The notes: a model not told the origin generated them from the letters alone. A stretch of 64,000 nt of DNA from Anabaena sp. 4-3 (GCF_001597745.1 NZ_LUHJ01000024.1:1-64000), one strand, 5' to 3'; positions 9,169 to 19,298 are shown, numbered from the stretch's first letter. Made by a program: numbers and translations.

Positions 9169-11355
9169 ATGGGAAAAGGCGTTTCAACCTTACTAGCAGT
9201 CTTGCGGCGGAGAAGCTTGCCTGCTATTACGACTTTTGCGGCGGTAATTGGGGCATCAATTGCCTATCTTAATGTTACGCCACGGTTGTATGAAACCTCA
9301 GCGCGATTGATGGTAAACAACAATCGGGTAAGTGTTTCAGAATTGGGTCGTGATCTCACAGAATTGCGTTCAACGGGTGGTATAAGTAGCAGTCCACTGG
9401 CAGATCAGGCTGAGTTAGTTAATTCACAAGCTGTTTTAGAAAGGGCGATTGCCAAAGTTTTTCCCGAATCAGAGAATAATTCTGCTCAAAATACACTCAC
9501 ATTGGCGAGTATCAGTCCTTTAGTGAGAGTAAAAATTGTTCCAGCTACCAATATTCTGGAACTAAGTTATCAACACCCAGATCCAAATTTCGCTGCCAAA
9601 ATTCTCAATGCTGTTGCCCAAGCAATGGTAGAGGAAAATATACAGACCATCCGTTCCGAAGCCACAAAGGTGCGAGAATTTTTGGAAAAAGAAGTACCAT
9701 TGGCTCGCCAGAGGTTGCAACAAGCAGAAGTTGCAGAAAATAAATACAGACAACAAAGCGGGGTAGTTGAGGGTGATAGCCAGACTAGGAGTTTGGTTGA
9801 AAGTTTAGCCAACATAGAAAATCAGGAACGCCTATTGCTGGCTCAACTTCAAGAAGCGCGATCGCGTGATGCCTCCCTCAGACAAATTACTGACACCCAA
9901 ACCCTGGATAATGCTTACTCATCAGTGCGTAGTGGTCAAGATGAGCAATTAAGAGTGCTACGAGGCAAGTTGACAGACTTAGAAACTCAATTGATTGAGG
10001 CTCGGTTGCAGTTTACAGATAGTCATCCAAAAGTTATATCCTTGCTTGGCCAACGAGATTCCATGCGAGCATTGTACACACAAGAACTGGCTCGTGTATC
10101 TTCTAATGGGCAGAACATTTCTTCAGCAGACATTGCCACCGATCAGATCAGTCAAAATCTCACCTCACAGCTAATCAATAATGAAATTGAGCGGTTAGCA
10201 ATCGAAAATAAATTCAGAGCTGTCCAGGCAATGAAAGCTAATCTGCAATCGCGTCTAGCACTATTGCCAATTAGACAACAACCACTTACCATGCTCACCC
10301 GCCAACGGGCAGAAGCAGAAGCATCCTTACAATTATTACAAAATAAACTAGAAGAAGCACGTATTGCCGAAGCTCAAAAAGTTAGTAATATTCGCATTAT
10401 AGAAACAGCCCAACTACCAATTGCACCTGCATCTCCCAGACCTCTAGTAGTGATAGTAATAGCTACTTTCTTTGGCACTATCTTAGCCACTGGTATAGTG
10501 CTGTTATTAGAAACAATGGATAACAGACTCTATGATGTTGCCGACGCAGAGGAATTATTGAAATTACCATTATTGGGAGTCTTACCAAGTCTTCCTGCTA
10601 CTCGGCTAAGTCTTGAGCCAGCCGAAAAATTCTTAGATGATGTGGGACTGGTTGAACCTTACCGGATGCTGCTGAAAAACCTAGAGTTTCGCAGTACAGA
10701 CAAGTTGCAGATTGTCATTGTTAGTAGTAGCATCTCTGGAGAAGGTAAATCAGTTGTAGTAGCGCATTTAGCGGCTGTTGCAGCTATGTTATCTCGGAAA
10801 ACACTAATTATTGATGCAGATTTACGTCGTCCCTCCCAGCACACATTATTTAATCTGGCACCCAAACCAGGCATTACCGATGTCATCGACGGAAATAAAT
10901 CACTGTTAAGTGCCGCGCAGACAACGGATATTGAAAACTTATTTGTATTGACTTGTGGCGAACTACGCGGCAGACCTTCGCAAATTTTAGAGTCAGATGC
11001 CATGAAGTCCTTGGTTTCTGAAGCTGCATTACACTATGATTTAGTAATTATAGACACACCACCATTAAGTGCTTGTGCTGATGCTGCTACTTTAAGTCAG
11101 TACAGTGATGGAGTGATATTGACAACACGACCTGGTTTCACGCTCAAGGAAGTTCTGCAAAGAGCCGTATCAGAACTCAATCAAAATCGCATACCGATTT
11201 TAGGAGTAGTAGTCAATGGTATGACCAAAGAGACTGAAACCTATTATCGCTATGCAATGGAAAGTAATCAATCCTTATTATCCAGACCTTTTAAACGCCT
11301 AGCTACTTTAGGTAGTGGGGAAAAAGATTCTGATAACGATTTGAGGTTGAAATAA
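9169..11355 (+). CDS. Wzc-like polysaccharide co-polymerase / bacterial tyrosine kinase
   Basis: A 728-residue inner-membrane protein that controls chain length and export of polysaccharide. The order is: N-terminal membrane segment (about 17-36), Wzz-type periplasmic domain with long coiled coils (about 160-410), second membrane segment (about 434-456), and a cytoplasmic BY-kinase domain. The kinase shows Walker A SGEGKS (523-528), Walker A-prime LIIDADLRRP (546-555) and Walker B LVIIDTPP. Near the C-terminus is a small tyrosine cluster (TYYRYAMES), the usual autophosphorylation site. Autokinase and chaperone function are known for the family and are inferred here. Its stop is 2 nt before the start of the polymerase gene, so the two are translationally close. 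Confidence 0.9.
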   Translation: MGKGVSTLLAVLRRRSLPAITTFAAVIGASIAYLNVTPRLYETSARLMVNNNRVSVSELGRDLTELRSTGGISSSPLADQAELVNSQAVLERAIAKVFPESENNSAQNTLTLASISPLVRVKIVPATNILELSYQHPDPNFAAKILNAVAQAMVEENIQTIRSEATKVREFLEKEVPLARQRLQQAEVAENKYRQQSGVVEGDSQTRSLVESLANIENQERLLLAQLQEARSRDASLRQITDTQTLDNAYSSVRSGQDEQLRVLRGKLTDLETQLIEARLQFTDSHPKVISLLGQRDSMRALYTQELARVSSNGQNISSADIATDQISQNLTSQLINNEIERLAIENKFRAVQAMKANLQSRLALLPIRQQPLTMLTRQRAEAEASLQLLQNKLEEARIAEAQKVSNIRIIETAQLPIAPASPRPLVVIVIATFFGTILATGIVLLLETMDNRLYDVADAEELLKLPLLGVLPSLPATRLSLEPAEKFLDDVGLVEPYRMLLKNLEFRSTDKLQIVIVSSSISGEGKSVVVAHLAAVAAMLSRKTLIIDADLRRPSQHTLFNLAPKPGITDVIDGNKSLLSAAQTTDIENLFVLTCGELRGRPSQILESDAMKSLVSEAALHYDLVIIDTPPLSACADAATLSQYSDGVILTTRPGFTLKEVLQRAVSELNQNRIPILGVVVNGMTKETETYYRYAMESNQSLLSRPFKRLATLGSGEKDSDNDLRLK

Positions 11356-11357
11356 CA

Positions 11358-12791
11358 ATGTTGACCAATAAAAGCTCAAGTCGTTCTTCCTGGATAGGAA
11401 TTTTGATTGGGTTAGCAGGCATTGGCATCGGTCTAATTGCAGGTTTCCTGGCTGGTGCCAGTCCCATATTGCTAGGTTTACCTATATTTGCAGTATTAGT
11501 TGTTGTCTGGTTCTTTGGTAAATTTGAGCAAGCAGTCATCGGTTTATTAGTCCTGCGTAGCTCATTGGATATCTTCGCAGCACAGCAACTACCCGCCGCA
11601 TTTGCTATTGGTTTAAATATCTTGACCCTGCTATATGTAACCGTTTCTTTATTAACAGGTCAAAGGGTTAAAGTTGATCAATTCTGGTGGTTCTTTGCTG
11701 GCTGGTTAGCACTACAGGCACTTTGGGTAGTGCTATTACCCCTAGGAGGTTTAGGACTAGATGGAACACATTTACAAACTGCTGTGCGCGAATGGCTGCG
11801 TCTATTTTCGTGGTCGATGGTTTATTTGCTAGTAATGCAACTAAAAGACCGAATTCATCCTCAAAAAATGATATCTGCGCTATTCCTCAGTCTTGTACTA
11901 CCCCTGACAGCAGCTTTGCTGCAAACAATCCTACCACCTTCATTACTCCCTGCTTTCCTGACCAAAGCAGACCCAAGTGCTCTGCAAAATCTGGAAACCC
12001 TTTCTCGGATAAATGGCACTCTTGGCCATCCCAACACTTTCTCTACTTTCTTATTATTTTTTATTGGACTCACCTGTTGGCAATTGCAACAATCTCGGCG
12101 ACGCTCATTTTGGCTATTGTTATTAGGTATTCTTGTATTTTTTCTAGTGAGTACCAAAACTCTCATTGCTTTAGTAATGACATTTATCCTGATATTTGTT
12201 TTAATTAGTCCTAAATTAACGCCTTTAAACTTCATAGGTGGTTTATTGTTTTTTGCCGTGGTTATTGGCCTTTATGCTAGTACAGAGTTTGGCAGAGAAA
12301 GACTTGCATCTATCGCTAATACACCACTGCTGAATCCCGACATTGACATTTCACGTTCAATTTTACTGTCAGCATCAGATGGTAACAGTTTTAATTGGCG
12401 GATTACTCAGTGGACTTCTTTATTGAAAGCTTGGCAATATTCGCCAATGCTTGGTTATGGGCTAGGAACATCCTCTGCCGTTGGTTATTTCCCGAATTAC
12501 GCTCACAATGATTATATAAGAGCCTTAGTTGAAGGTGGGATTGTCGGACTGATGGCTTTTATAACTTTTCTGATAGCTAATATTTTAAGATTAACTCAAG
12601 TGTTGCGCTCTTCAGCTAAAAATATTTCGCAGAAAAATCTTTCTTTAGTTCTAATCGCTATTTTGATAGCATTAATAGTAGGCATGATCACCGAAAATAT
12701 TTGGAGTCATACAACTCTTTTCTTTTATTGGTTAACAACATCAGCTATTGTTAATTGGGATTGGCAAGAAAACCAGTCAAATTATTATTAA
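11358..12791 (+). CDS. O-antigen ligase/polymerase (Wzy/WaaL-like) membrane protein
   Basis: A 477-residue polytopic membrane protein with about a dozen hydrophobic segments. A large periplasmic loop contains GTLGHPNTFSTFLLFF and then YAHNDYIRALVEGGIVGL, a His-Asn-Asp motif characteristic of the Wzy_C/O-antigen ligase family. It would polymerise repeat units after flipping. It starts directly behind the Wzc-like gene and precedes a GT2 and a Wzx flippase, the standard Wzx/Wzy arrangement. Polymerase rather than ligase is the better guess from this context. Confidence 0.88.
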   Translation: MLTNKSSSRSSWIGILIGLAGIGIGLIAGFLAGASPILLGLPIFAVLVVVWFFGKFEQAVIGLLVLRSSLDIFAAQQLPAAFAIGLNILTLLYVTVSLLTGQRVKVDQFWWFFAGWLALQALWVVLLPLGGLGLDGTHLQTAVREWLRLFSWSMVYLLVMQLKDRIHPQKMISALFLSLVLPLTAALLQTILPPSLLPAFLTKADPSALQNLETLSRINGTLGHPNTFSTFLLFFIGLTCWQLQQSRRRSFWLLLLGILVFFLVSTKTLIALVMTFILIFVLISPKLTPLNFIGGLLFFAVVIGLYASTEFGRERLASIANTPLLNPDIDISRSILLSASDGNSFNWRITQWTSLLKAWQYSPMLGYGLGTSSAVGYFPNYAHNDYIRALVEGGIVGLMAFITFLIANILRLTQVLRSSAKNISQKNLSLVLIAILIALIVGMITENIWSHTTLFFYWLTTSAIVNWDWQENQSNYY

Positions 12792-12901
12792 ATAAAATGG
12801 GAATTTGCCCTGAGCATAGATACCAATCAATTTAAATATAAATTAGCAAAAATAATCATAAAAACATTGCTCAAATATTGAATTACCAAACTAAATTAAT
12901 C

Positions 12902-13900
12902 ATGTCTATGATACCAAAAGTTTCTGTTGTTATTCCAGCATTCAATGCCTTGAAATATCTTCCTGAAACCTTGAAGTGCCTGTTCAACCAAACTTTTAAG
13001 GATTTTGAAGTAATCATTGTTGATGACGGTAGCTCAGATGGAACTGCTGAATGGGCATCTCAAATCAAAGAACCTAACGTTAAATTCATTACTCAAGCAA
13101 ATCAAGGTTCATCAGGAGCAAGAAACACAGGCATCAAACATTCCCAAGGCGAGTTTATAGCTTTTATGGATGCTGATGATTCTTGGCAATCCACTAAGTT
13201 AGAAAAGCAAGTGCAGGTTTTAGAGGAAAATCCAGAAGTTGGTTTAGTCTACACATGGGTAGATTATATAAATGAAAAAGGCGAACCAACAGGTAGAATT
13301 GTCAAACCTGAAGCACAAGGCTACATCTGGGATAAATTTACAGAGCGTAATCTGATTGAGTGTGGTAGCGTGCCGATGATTCGTCGTCGTTGCTTTGATG
13401 ATTTAGGTGTATTTGACACAAGTATTGATGCTGCACCTGATTGGGATATGTGGCTCCGTATTGCTGCTGTTTATCCTTTTGCAGTCATCAAAGAACCATT
13501 AGTTAGTTATCGCCAGCACGCCAATAATAAATCTAAGAATTATCCTAAACTCCTCCATGACTTTCGCACGATTATAGAAAAAGCTTTTCAATCTGCCCCA
13601 TTTGAACTTTTACACCTGAGAAATCGTAGCTATGGCAATCTCAATTTATTAATAGCCTGGAAATGCTTGCAAAGTAGGGATAAGGACTATAAACAAGCAA
13701 ATATATTTCGTCGGCAGGCTCTTAAGCATGATTATAAGTTACTTTTTTCTAAAGAATACATTCGTTTAAGTGTAGCGATCGCCGTTATGCAATGCTTTGG
13801 TGCTGATGGATATAACAAATTTATCCAGCTATTTTATGCTCTCCGTCGGCGCATTCCATCTGTTACCCAATCGACAAGTCAATCCTCAATTGCAAAATAA
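12902..13900 (+). CDS. Glycosyltransferase family 2
   Basis: GT-A fold inverting glycosyltransferase of about 332 residues. Visible motifs are KVSVVIPAFNALKYLPETL at the N-terminus, the nucleotide-binding VDDGSSDGT, the metal-binding DxD-type MDADDSW, and the acceptor/base region PDWDMWLRIA. I prefer the ATG at 12902; a TTG at 12878 adds only eight unlikely residues. It is part of the exopolysaccharide locus, between the polymerase and flippase genes, and probably adds one sugar of the repeat unit. Confidence 0.88.
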   Translation: MSMIPKVSVVIPAFNALKYLPETLKCLFNQTFKDFEVIIVDDGSSDGTAEWASQIKEPNVKFITQANQGSSGARNTGIKHSQGEFIAFMDADDSWQSTKLEKQVQVLEENPEVGLVYTWVDYINEKGEPTGRIVKPEAQGYIWDKFTERNLIECGSVPMIRRRCFDDLGVFDTSIDAAPDWDMWLRIAAVYPFAVIKEPLVSYRQHANNKSKNYPKLLHDFRTIIEKAFQSAPFELLHLRNRSYGNLNLLIAWKCLQSRDKDYKQANIFRRQALKHDYKLLFSKEYIRLSVAIAVMQCFGADGYNKFIQLFYALRRRIPSVTQSTSQSSIAK

Positions 13901-13986
13901 AACTCCAACCAAATAGGTTATTGCAATTATAGTCTCAAACGTTAGTTTCCAAATTTATAGGGTAGTCAACCTGAAGTCAAAAATTG

Positions 13987-15405
13987 ATGCAAAACAAAAA
14001 CATCAAAAATAAAGTTATCCAAGGTAGTATTTACTTAACTATCCGGCAAATATTAGCATCAGCTTGTTCTCTGGTAAGTGCCTTACTAATTGCCAGAATA
14101 CTAGGGCCAAAGAATTATGGAATTGTCACAACAGCATTAGGAATTTTTTACTTTTGGAAGTGGTCGGGAAGGTTTGGTGTCAATACATACTTAGTTCGCA
14201 AACCTAATCTATCAGAAAATGAAGCTCAACAAGTTTTATGCTTTTATATCGTTGCAGGTATTGCCTTCTGTTCGCTTTGTTGGTTAGCTGCTCCTCTATT
14301 TGGTTGGTGGACTGGAGAAGTTGAAGTTGGTCAACTATTACAGTGGCTTGCCCCAGCAGTCTGGTTAGACATGATTGGTAGTGTACCTGCTAGTATGCAA
14401 GAGCGTGAACTACGTTTTAAGCAGGTTGGTCTGATAGATGCCATAGCACAGATTGCCAACTATTTACTCTCTATTGCAGTTGTATTGATTTATCAAAATT
14501 ATTGGGGAGTGGTTGCAGGCACTATCCTACAGTTTATCATCTTTGCCAGCTTATCATTTTGGTTTTATCCCATGTCTTGGCGTTGGCAGTGGGATTGGCA
14601 GAATTTAAAACCCGCCATACAGTACGGTTCAACCTACTATGTGGCTATCTTGCTCACTAGCATGAAGTATCTGACTATACCTTTATTTGTCAGTCGTTTA
14701 GCTGGTATTGAAGCGGCTGGAATTGCCAATATGGCTACTAGAATCATTCAGCAACTTTCATTACTGCGAGCAGTTGTCAAGCGTATGTCCTTGAGTGTAA
14801 TTGCCAAGCTTGTGGATGATCCAAATGCTACAAGAAATGCAATTAGTAGAGGTATGACTTATCAAGCTCTGCTCATGGGAACAATATCTGTAACTTTCGC
14901 CTGTTGTGCTTCTTGGCTCATACCCACAGTTTTTGGTGAAAAATGGATATTGAGTGCAGAGATTTTTCCCCTGTTGGGATTAGCAGCAGTAGTCGAGTCT
15001 ATTTTTGATTTGCATAGTTCTGCACTTTATGCAGCAGGTTTTAACCAAGCAGTTGCAATGTTCAATCTTGGTTATTTAGTAGTTCTGTGGCTAGGTTGCA
15101 TTGTACTAATACCTAACTTTGGACTTTGGGGTTATGTATCAGCAGAACTCCTAGCATTACCTCGTTATTATTGGCTAGATAAATTGCTCAATAAATTGTG
15201 TAATTCCCCTAACTACTGGAATGTTTTATGGATAGTAATTGCATCCATACCACCTCTTGTAGCTGGAATATTTTTACCACCTTTAATCAATTTTGCAATT
15301 CTAACTGTTAGTTATGGATTACTATTTGGATTGAATGGAAATATGAGAAAAATTATCGTAGAATTATGGTCTGTTTTCCGGTCAAAGGAAAAAAAGATTG
15401 TTTAG
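13987..15405 (+). CDS. Wzx-type polysaccharide flippase (lipopolysaccharide biosynthesis protein)
   Basis: A 472-residue membrane protein with about 12-14 hydrophobic segments. The N-terminal layout is typical of the polysaccharide_synt/MOP exporter superfamily: VIQGSIYLTIRQIL, then ARILGPKNYGIVTTALGIFYF. It would move lipid-linked repeat units across the inner membrane. The start is the ATG at 13987, directly after an alternative TTG. It sits between a GT2 gene and a pyruvyltransferase gene in the same operon direction. Confidence 0.88.
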   Translation: MQNKNIKNKVIQGSIYLTIRQILASACSLVSALLIARILGPKNYGIVTTALGIFYFWKWSGRFGVNTYLVRKPNLSENEAQQVLCFYIVAGIAFCSLCWLAAPLFGWWTGEVEVGQLLQWLAPAVWLDMIGSVPASMQERELRFKQVGLIDAIAQIANYLLSIAVVLIYQNYWGVVAGTILQFIIFASLSFWFYPMSWRWQWDWQNLKPAIQYGSTYYVAILLTSMKYLTIPLFVSRLAGIEAAGIANMATRIIQQLSLLRAVVKRMSLSVIAKLVDDPNATRNAISRGMTYQALLMGTISVTFACCASWLIPTVFGEKWILSAEIFPLLGLAAVVESIFDLHSSALYAAGFNQAVAMFNLGYLVVLWLGCIVLIPNFGLWGYVSAELLALPRYYWLDKLLNKLCNSPNYWNVLWIVIASIPPLVAGIFLPPLINFAILTVSYGLLFGLNGNMRKIIVELWSVFRSKEKKIV

Positions 15406-15487
15406 AAATTCATAAATCAAGTAAAGCCATAATTTAGAAGAAACAACTGAATTATTCACTGAAAAATCACATCCAGGAGAAAAACTC

Positions 15488-16537
15488 ATGAAGAAAATCG
15501 GAATAATCACCTACCATCATGCGATTAATTATGGTGCCAATCTGCAAGCTTATGCTTTGTGGAAAACCCTAAAAAATCAAAATCATGATGTAGAAATAAT
15601 CGACTATAGACCATTCAAAGCAATCAAACAATACTTCTTTGGCAGTAGTTTTATCAGTCACCTTATTAAAGCTCCAAAAGTAGAAAAGTTTTTAAATACT
15701 CAAATAAAATTGGGTAAACCTACAACTTATTCCAGGACTAATCTTCCAAAGCAATGTCAAGATTATGATGTCTTAATTACCGGTAGCGACGAAGTTTGGA
15801 ATATTAATTCATTTAGAGGCTTTGATCCTTCTTACTTTTTGGATTTTTCTTCTCAAGAAGGCATCAAAAAAATTAGTTATGCCGCCAGCTTTGGTAGCAC
15901 AACAACACTAGGTATACATCAAGAAGAAATCAGTAAACTCCTAGGTCAGTTTTCTGCCATTTCTGTGCGAGACTTAAATAGTTTGAAACTGGTTACTGAA
16001 GAAGGCAAATGTCAAGCTCAACAAGTTTTAGATCCGACATTTATCCTTGGTGATTACAGCGAGATTATGTCTGATATTAAATATGATAAAAAATATTTGT
16101 TAATATATGGAAATGTTTTAAATCCTCAAGAAGCGGATTTAATTAAAGCTTTAGCAAAGCGCAATGGTTTAGAGATACTTTCTGTAGGATGTAATAACAA
16201 AATCGCTGATAAAAATCTAGTAACTGTTAGCGTATCAGATTGGCTTGGGTATTATAATAGAGCTTCTTATGTTGTAACCAGTTTCTATCATGGAACTATA
16301 TTCGCAATACTTTTTGGCAAACCATTTACTTTTTTAAGTAGAGCTAATAAGTCAATAAAAGTTAATGACTTACTTAAATCTATAGGTTTGGAAAATCGCA
16401 TTTTTGCACCATCTGTTGATCTAAATAAATTTGTTGAGGAAAATCTAGAGATAGACTATACGCCTACAGTTGGCACACTATCAGCAAGTATATCTTCATC
16501 CAGAAAATTTTTGTTCGACGCAATTCATGATGGTTAA
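15488..16537 (+). CDS. Polysaccharide pyruvyl transferase family protein
   Basis: A 349-residue protein of the CsaB/WcaK/EpsO-type pyruvyltransferase family, which places ketal pyruvate groups on sugars. Evidence: IGIITYHHAINYGANLQAYA at the N-terminus, the family's GSDEVWN (about 99-105), YAASFG, and the conserved histidine region TSFYHGTIFAILFGKPF. The start is ATG with AGGAGA about 8 nt upstream. As the last gene of the exopolysaccharide run, it probably gives the polymer acidic decoration. Confidence 0.85.
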   Translation: MKKIGIITYHHAINYGANLQAYALWKTLKNQNHDVEIIDYRPFKAIKQYFFGSSFISHLIKAPKVEKFLNTQIKLGKPTTYSRTNLPKQCQDYDVLITGSDEVWNINSFRGFDPSYFLDFSSQEGIKKISYAASFGSTTTLGIHQEEISKLLGQFSAISVRDLNSLKLVTEEGKCQAQQVLDPTFILGDYSEIMSDIKYDKKYLLIYGNVLNPQEADLIKALAKRNGLEILSVGCNNKIADKNLVTVSVSDWLGYYNRASYVVTSFYHGTIFAILFGKPFTFLSRANKSIKVNDLLKSIGLENRIFAPSVDLNKFVEENLEIDYTPTVGTLSASISSSRKFLFDAIHDG

Positions 16538-16675
16538 TATCAAATCAATAACATCTTTTTACTAGGCGTAATGATTTGATTATTAATCAATACAAAACTT
16601 TAAGTCTTTCTATGTCCGCAGTAACATAGGAGTGATAATCTTGCCTTTGTAAAGAACACTTCTAAATGCGGAAAT

Positions 16676-17734
16676 ATGAAATTCAGTGAAATCGTAAACC
16701 TATTCGGTGACATTGCCACTGATAATAGCCTGACGATTAGCCAAAACCAAGACCCAGAAATTACAGGCATAGCAGCGATTGATGAAGCTACTAGCGGGAA
16801 TATCAGTTATGTAGAAGGTGCCAAATTTGCATCTTTTATAGCTAAGTCAAATGCTAGTGCTTTAATTTTGCCACCAGACAAAACATTACAAGCACAAGCA
16901 CAAGAACGGGGTATTGCTTGGATTGCTACAAGCGAACCCCGACTGTTATTTGCAAAAGCGATCGCTCTATTTTACCAACCATACCACCCCACACCAGAAA
17001 TTCACCCCACCGCCGTTATTCACCCCACAGCAAAAATTGGCAATGATGTTTACATCGGCCCCCATGCTGTGATTCAACCAGGGGTAGAAATTGGTAACAA
17101 TGTAGTCATACATCCCAATGTGGTAATTTACCCAGATGTGAAAATCGGCGATCGCACCACCTTACACGCTAACTGTACCATCCACGAACGCAGTCAAATC
17201 GGCGCAGATTGCGTAATCCATAGTGGTGCTGTCATCGGTGCAGAAGGTTTTGGGTTTGTCCCTACCCGTACTGGTTGGTATAAAATGCAACAATCAGGCT
17301 ACACCGTGTTAGAGGATGGTGTAGAAATCGGTTGCAATACAGCCGTTGATCGTCCAGCCGTAGGAGAAACCAGAATAGGGCGAGATACTAAAATTGATAA
17401 CCTAGTGCAGATTGGACATGGCTGTACAATTGGGGCTGGTTGTGCGATCGCTGGTCAAGCCGGGATGGCTGGTGGCGTAAAATTAGGCAACCGCGTCATT
17501 TTAGCTGGACAAACTGGAGTTGCCAATCAAGCGAAAATTGGAGATGGTGCGATCGCATCGGCTCAGACTGGAATTCATAACGATGTCGCCCCAGGAGAAA
17601 TTGTTTCAGGTTCTCCAGCTATTCCTCACAAACTATATCTCAAAATTTATGCTATTTATAGCCGCTTACCAGAAATGTATCAAACATTTAGACAACTGCA
17701 ACGCCAGTCAAAGGGAGTAGGCAATAAGGAATAG
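16676..17734 (+). CDS. lpxD: UDP-3-O-acylglucosamine N-acyltransferase
   Basis: Third-step lipid A acyltransferase. The 352-residue protein has an N-terminal uridine-binding domain (1-100), a long left-handed beta-helix of hexapeptide repeats (about 108-300), and a C-terminal helical tail. The catalytic histidine is H248 in NLVQIGHGCTIG, which corresponds to His239 of E. coli LpxD. The GFGFVPTRTGWYKMQQ segment is typical of the family. It lies 138 bp behind the pyruvyltransferase but is probably a separate unit. A REP-like cluster follows it. Confidence 0.92.
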   Translation: MKFSEIVNLFGDIATDNSLTISQNQDPEITGIAAIDEATSGNISYVEGAKFASFIAKSNASALILPPDKTLQAQAQERGIAWIATSEPRLLFAKAIALFYQPYHPTPEIHPTAVIHPTAKIGNDVYIGPHAVIQPGVEIGNNVVIHPNVVIYPDVKIGDRTTLHANCTIHERSQIGADCVIHSGAVIGAEGFGFVPTRTGWYKMQQSGYTVLEDGVEIGCNTAVDRPAVGETRIGRDTKIDNLVQIGHGCTIGAGCAIAGQAGMAGGVKLGNRVILAGQTGVANQAKIGDGAIASAQTGIHNDVAPGEIVSGSPAIPHKLYLKIYAIYSRLPEMYQTFRQLQRQSKGVGNKE

Positions 17735-17765
17735 GAGAGTGGAGGGGGACAAATCAATTCAAAAT

Positions 17766-17840
17766 ACCCTACGGGTGAATCCTACGGATACGCTGCGCGA
17801 GCGCGGTAGCATCTCTGTTCGCGGAGCGTCCCGTAGGGAA
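17766..17840. repeat. REP-like palindromic element
   Basis: A GC-rich element bounded by inverted copies CCCTACGGG (17767-17775) and CCCGTAGGG (17830-17838), with further stem-forming GCGCGAGCGCG inside. The right end, GTTCGCGGAGCGTCCCGTAG, is the same unit as at 21-43 and resembles 43321-43344. It lies between convergent lpxD and the CCG-domain gene, so it could act as a bidirectional transcription stop. Short AT-rich heptamer-type repeats follow to about 17885. Confidence 0.65.
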
Positions 17841-17958
17841 AGAGAAGCAAGCTACAAAATTCAAAATTTAAAATTAAATAATTTTTCCCTAGAATTCTTC
17901 ACTACGTGACGCTGGCGCGAAGACTTTTGACTTGTTTATACCCATTCCCCAGTCCCCT

Positions 17959-18864
17959 TTAAAATCCTAATTTTTCTAACACTGGTTTTGTAGAAACTAT
18001 ATGCTTTTCTAAACCTAATTCTTTGGGACTAATGCCCAATGCCAAAGCAATCAACTGAGGTAAATGTAACACTGGCAAACCTAACTTTTGACCGATGACT
18101 TTTTCTACCTCTGGTTGACGAGAATCTAAATTGAGATGACACAGAGGACAAGGCGTAACTAAACAATCTGCACCATTTGCTAAAGCGTCTTGAATGTGCA
18201 TCCCCGCCATTTGGAAAGATTGAGTAGTAGCATAGCTAGACAAAGGCCAGCCACAACACTGTGTCCTACCGCGATAATATATTGGTGTTGCACCCACCGC
18301 CCGAAAAACATTTTCCATCGCTACTGGATTGTATGGATCATCATAAGGCATCAACTTTTGGGCGCGGAGCAAATAACAGCCATAAAAAGCAGCGCACTTT
18401 AAACCAGATAACTTACGGGTGACACGGTTGCTAATTTCCTCCAAACCATAATCTGTCACCAAAGCGTATAGAAGATGCTTAACTTCCGTGCTACCCTGAT
18501 AAGGTGAACAGCCTTCTTTGTGTAACAAATTATTAACTTGCTCAACATAAGCTGGGTTATTGTGCTGACAGTCTTGCAAACGTTCGTTAACATGACCAAT
18601 CACACCCTGACAGGTACTGCAATGAGTCAGTAGTGGCAAATTTAATTCTTCTGCTAAGGCAATGTTTCTAGCATTAACTGTATCTTCTAACAGTTGAGAA
18701 TCTTCTTTAAAAGTACCGGAACCGCAACAAGCAGCTTTTTTTAATTCAATCAGTTCAATACCTAAAGCTTGGGTGAGGGCGTGAGTGGATTGATACAGTT
18801 CCCGACAAGCTCCTTGAGCCACACAACCAGGGAAGTAAGCGTATTTTAATCTTTGAGATAGCAT
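17959..18864 (-). CDS. CCG-domain iron-sulfur protein, HdrB/SdhE-like
   Basis: A 301-residue protein with two complete CCG (cysteine-rich) domains of the heterodisulfide reductase subunit B type. Site 1 has C14, C46-C47 and C82-x2-C85. Site 2 has FYGC, TQCCGWP and CPLC. Such sites bind non-cubane [4Fe-4S] clusters or serve as the SdhE subunit of archaeal-type succinate dehydrogenase. The solitary position, away from the hdr cluster at 46-50 kb, makes a SdhE-like role plausible, but this is inference. It shares the C-terminal pattern IALALGISPKELGLEKHI-STK with the HdrB at 49554, so the two are paralogues. Minus strand, monocistronic. Confidence 0.8.
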   Translation of the reverse strand: MLSQRLKYAYFPGCVAQGACRELYQSTHALTQALGIELIELKKAACCGSGTFKEDSQLLEDTVNARNIALAEELNLPLLTHCSTCQGVIGHVNERLQDCQHNNPAYVEQVNNLLHKEGCSPYQGSTEVKHLLYALVTDYGLEEISNRVTRKLSGLKCAAFYGCYLLRAQKLMPYDDPYNPVAMENVFRAVGATPIYYRGRTQCCGWPLSSYATTQSFQMAGMHIQDALANGADCLVTPCPLCHLNLDSRQPEVEKVIGQKLGLPVLHLPQLIALALGISPKELGLEKHIVSTKPVLEKLGF

Positions 18865-19298
18865 AAAACTAGGTTGATATTTCAGGCAACTGCCCCGATG
18901 ATAACTGTTTTATCAAGAATCGCCGAAACAGAATTTCGGGGATTGTCAAAAAATGTATGTCAACACCTGCGGTGGGGTAAAGCCCAACACACAATATAAT
19001 TTTGTTACCCTGATGGGTTGGGATTGGGGTTGGTATTTCTTTCAAGAATTACACAACAAAATTTCGCTTGGGTATGGTGTTTAAATAGTGATAGGTACTG
19101 GCATGAGCAATCATGTTTGTACAAGAATGGTGAGTCTGGATACTGACTCAGCACTCATGACTCAACACTAACTTCATCTATCCGTTTTGAGGACAGGAAC
19201 GTATACGGACGATCGCGCTTTCCGATAAGATGTATATGCTCAAAACCATGTCTCCCATAAAGAGCAGACAATAGTAATTTTGTTAAGGACTGTTATTT
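18865..19298. other. Divergent intergenic region upstream of acpP
   Basis: 434 bp between the CCG-domain gene (-) and acpP (+). It contains short direct repeats of the actcagcactcatgactca kind near 19143 and should hold both promoters. AAGGA lies about 13 nt before the acpP ATG. No RNA gene was recognised. Confidence 0.4.

Noticed and set aside
17520-17720. 66-codon frame within lpxD
   Set aside because: It lies wholly inside lpxD in another frame; lpxD itself is clearly coding there.
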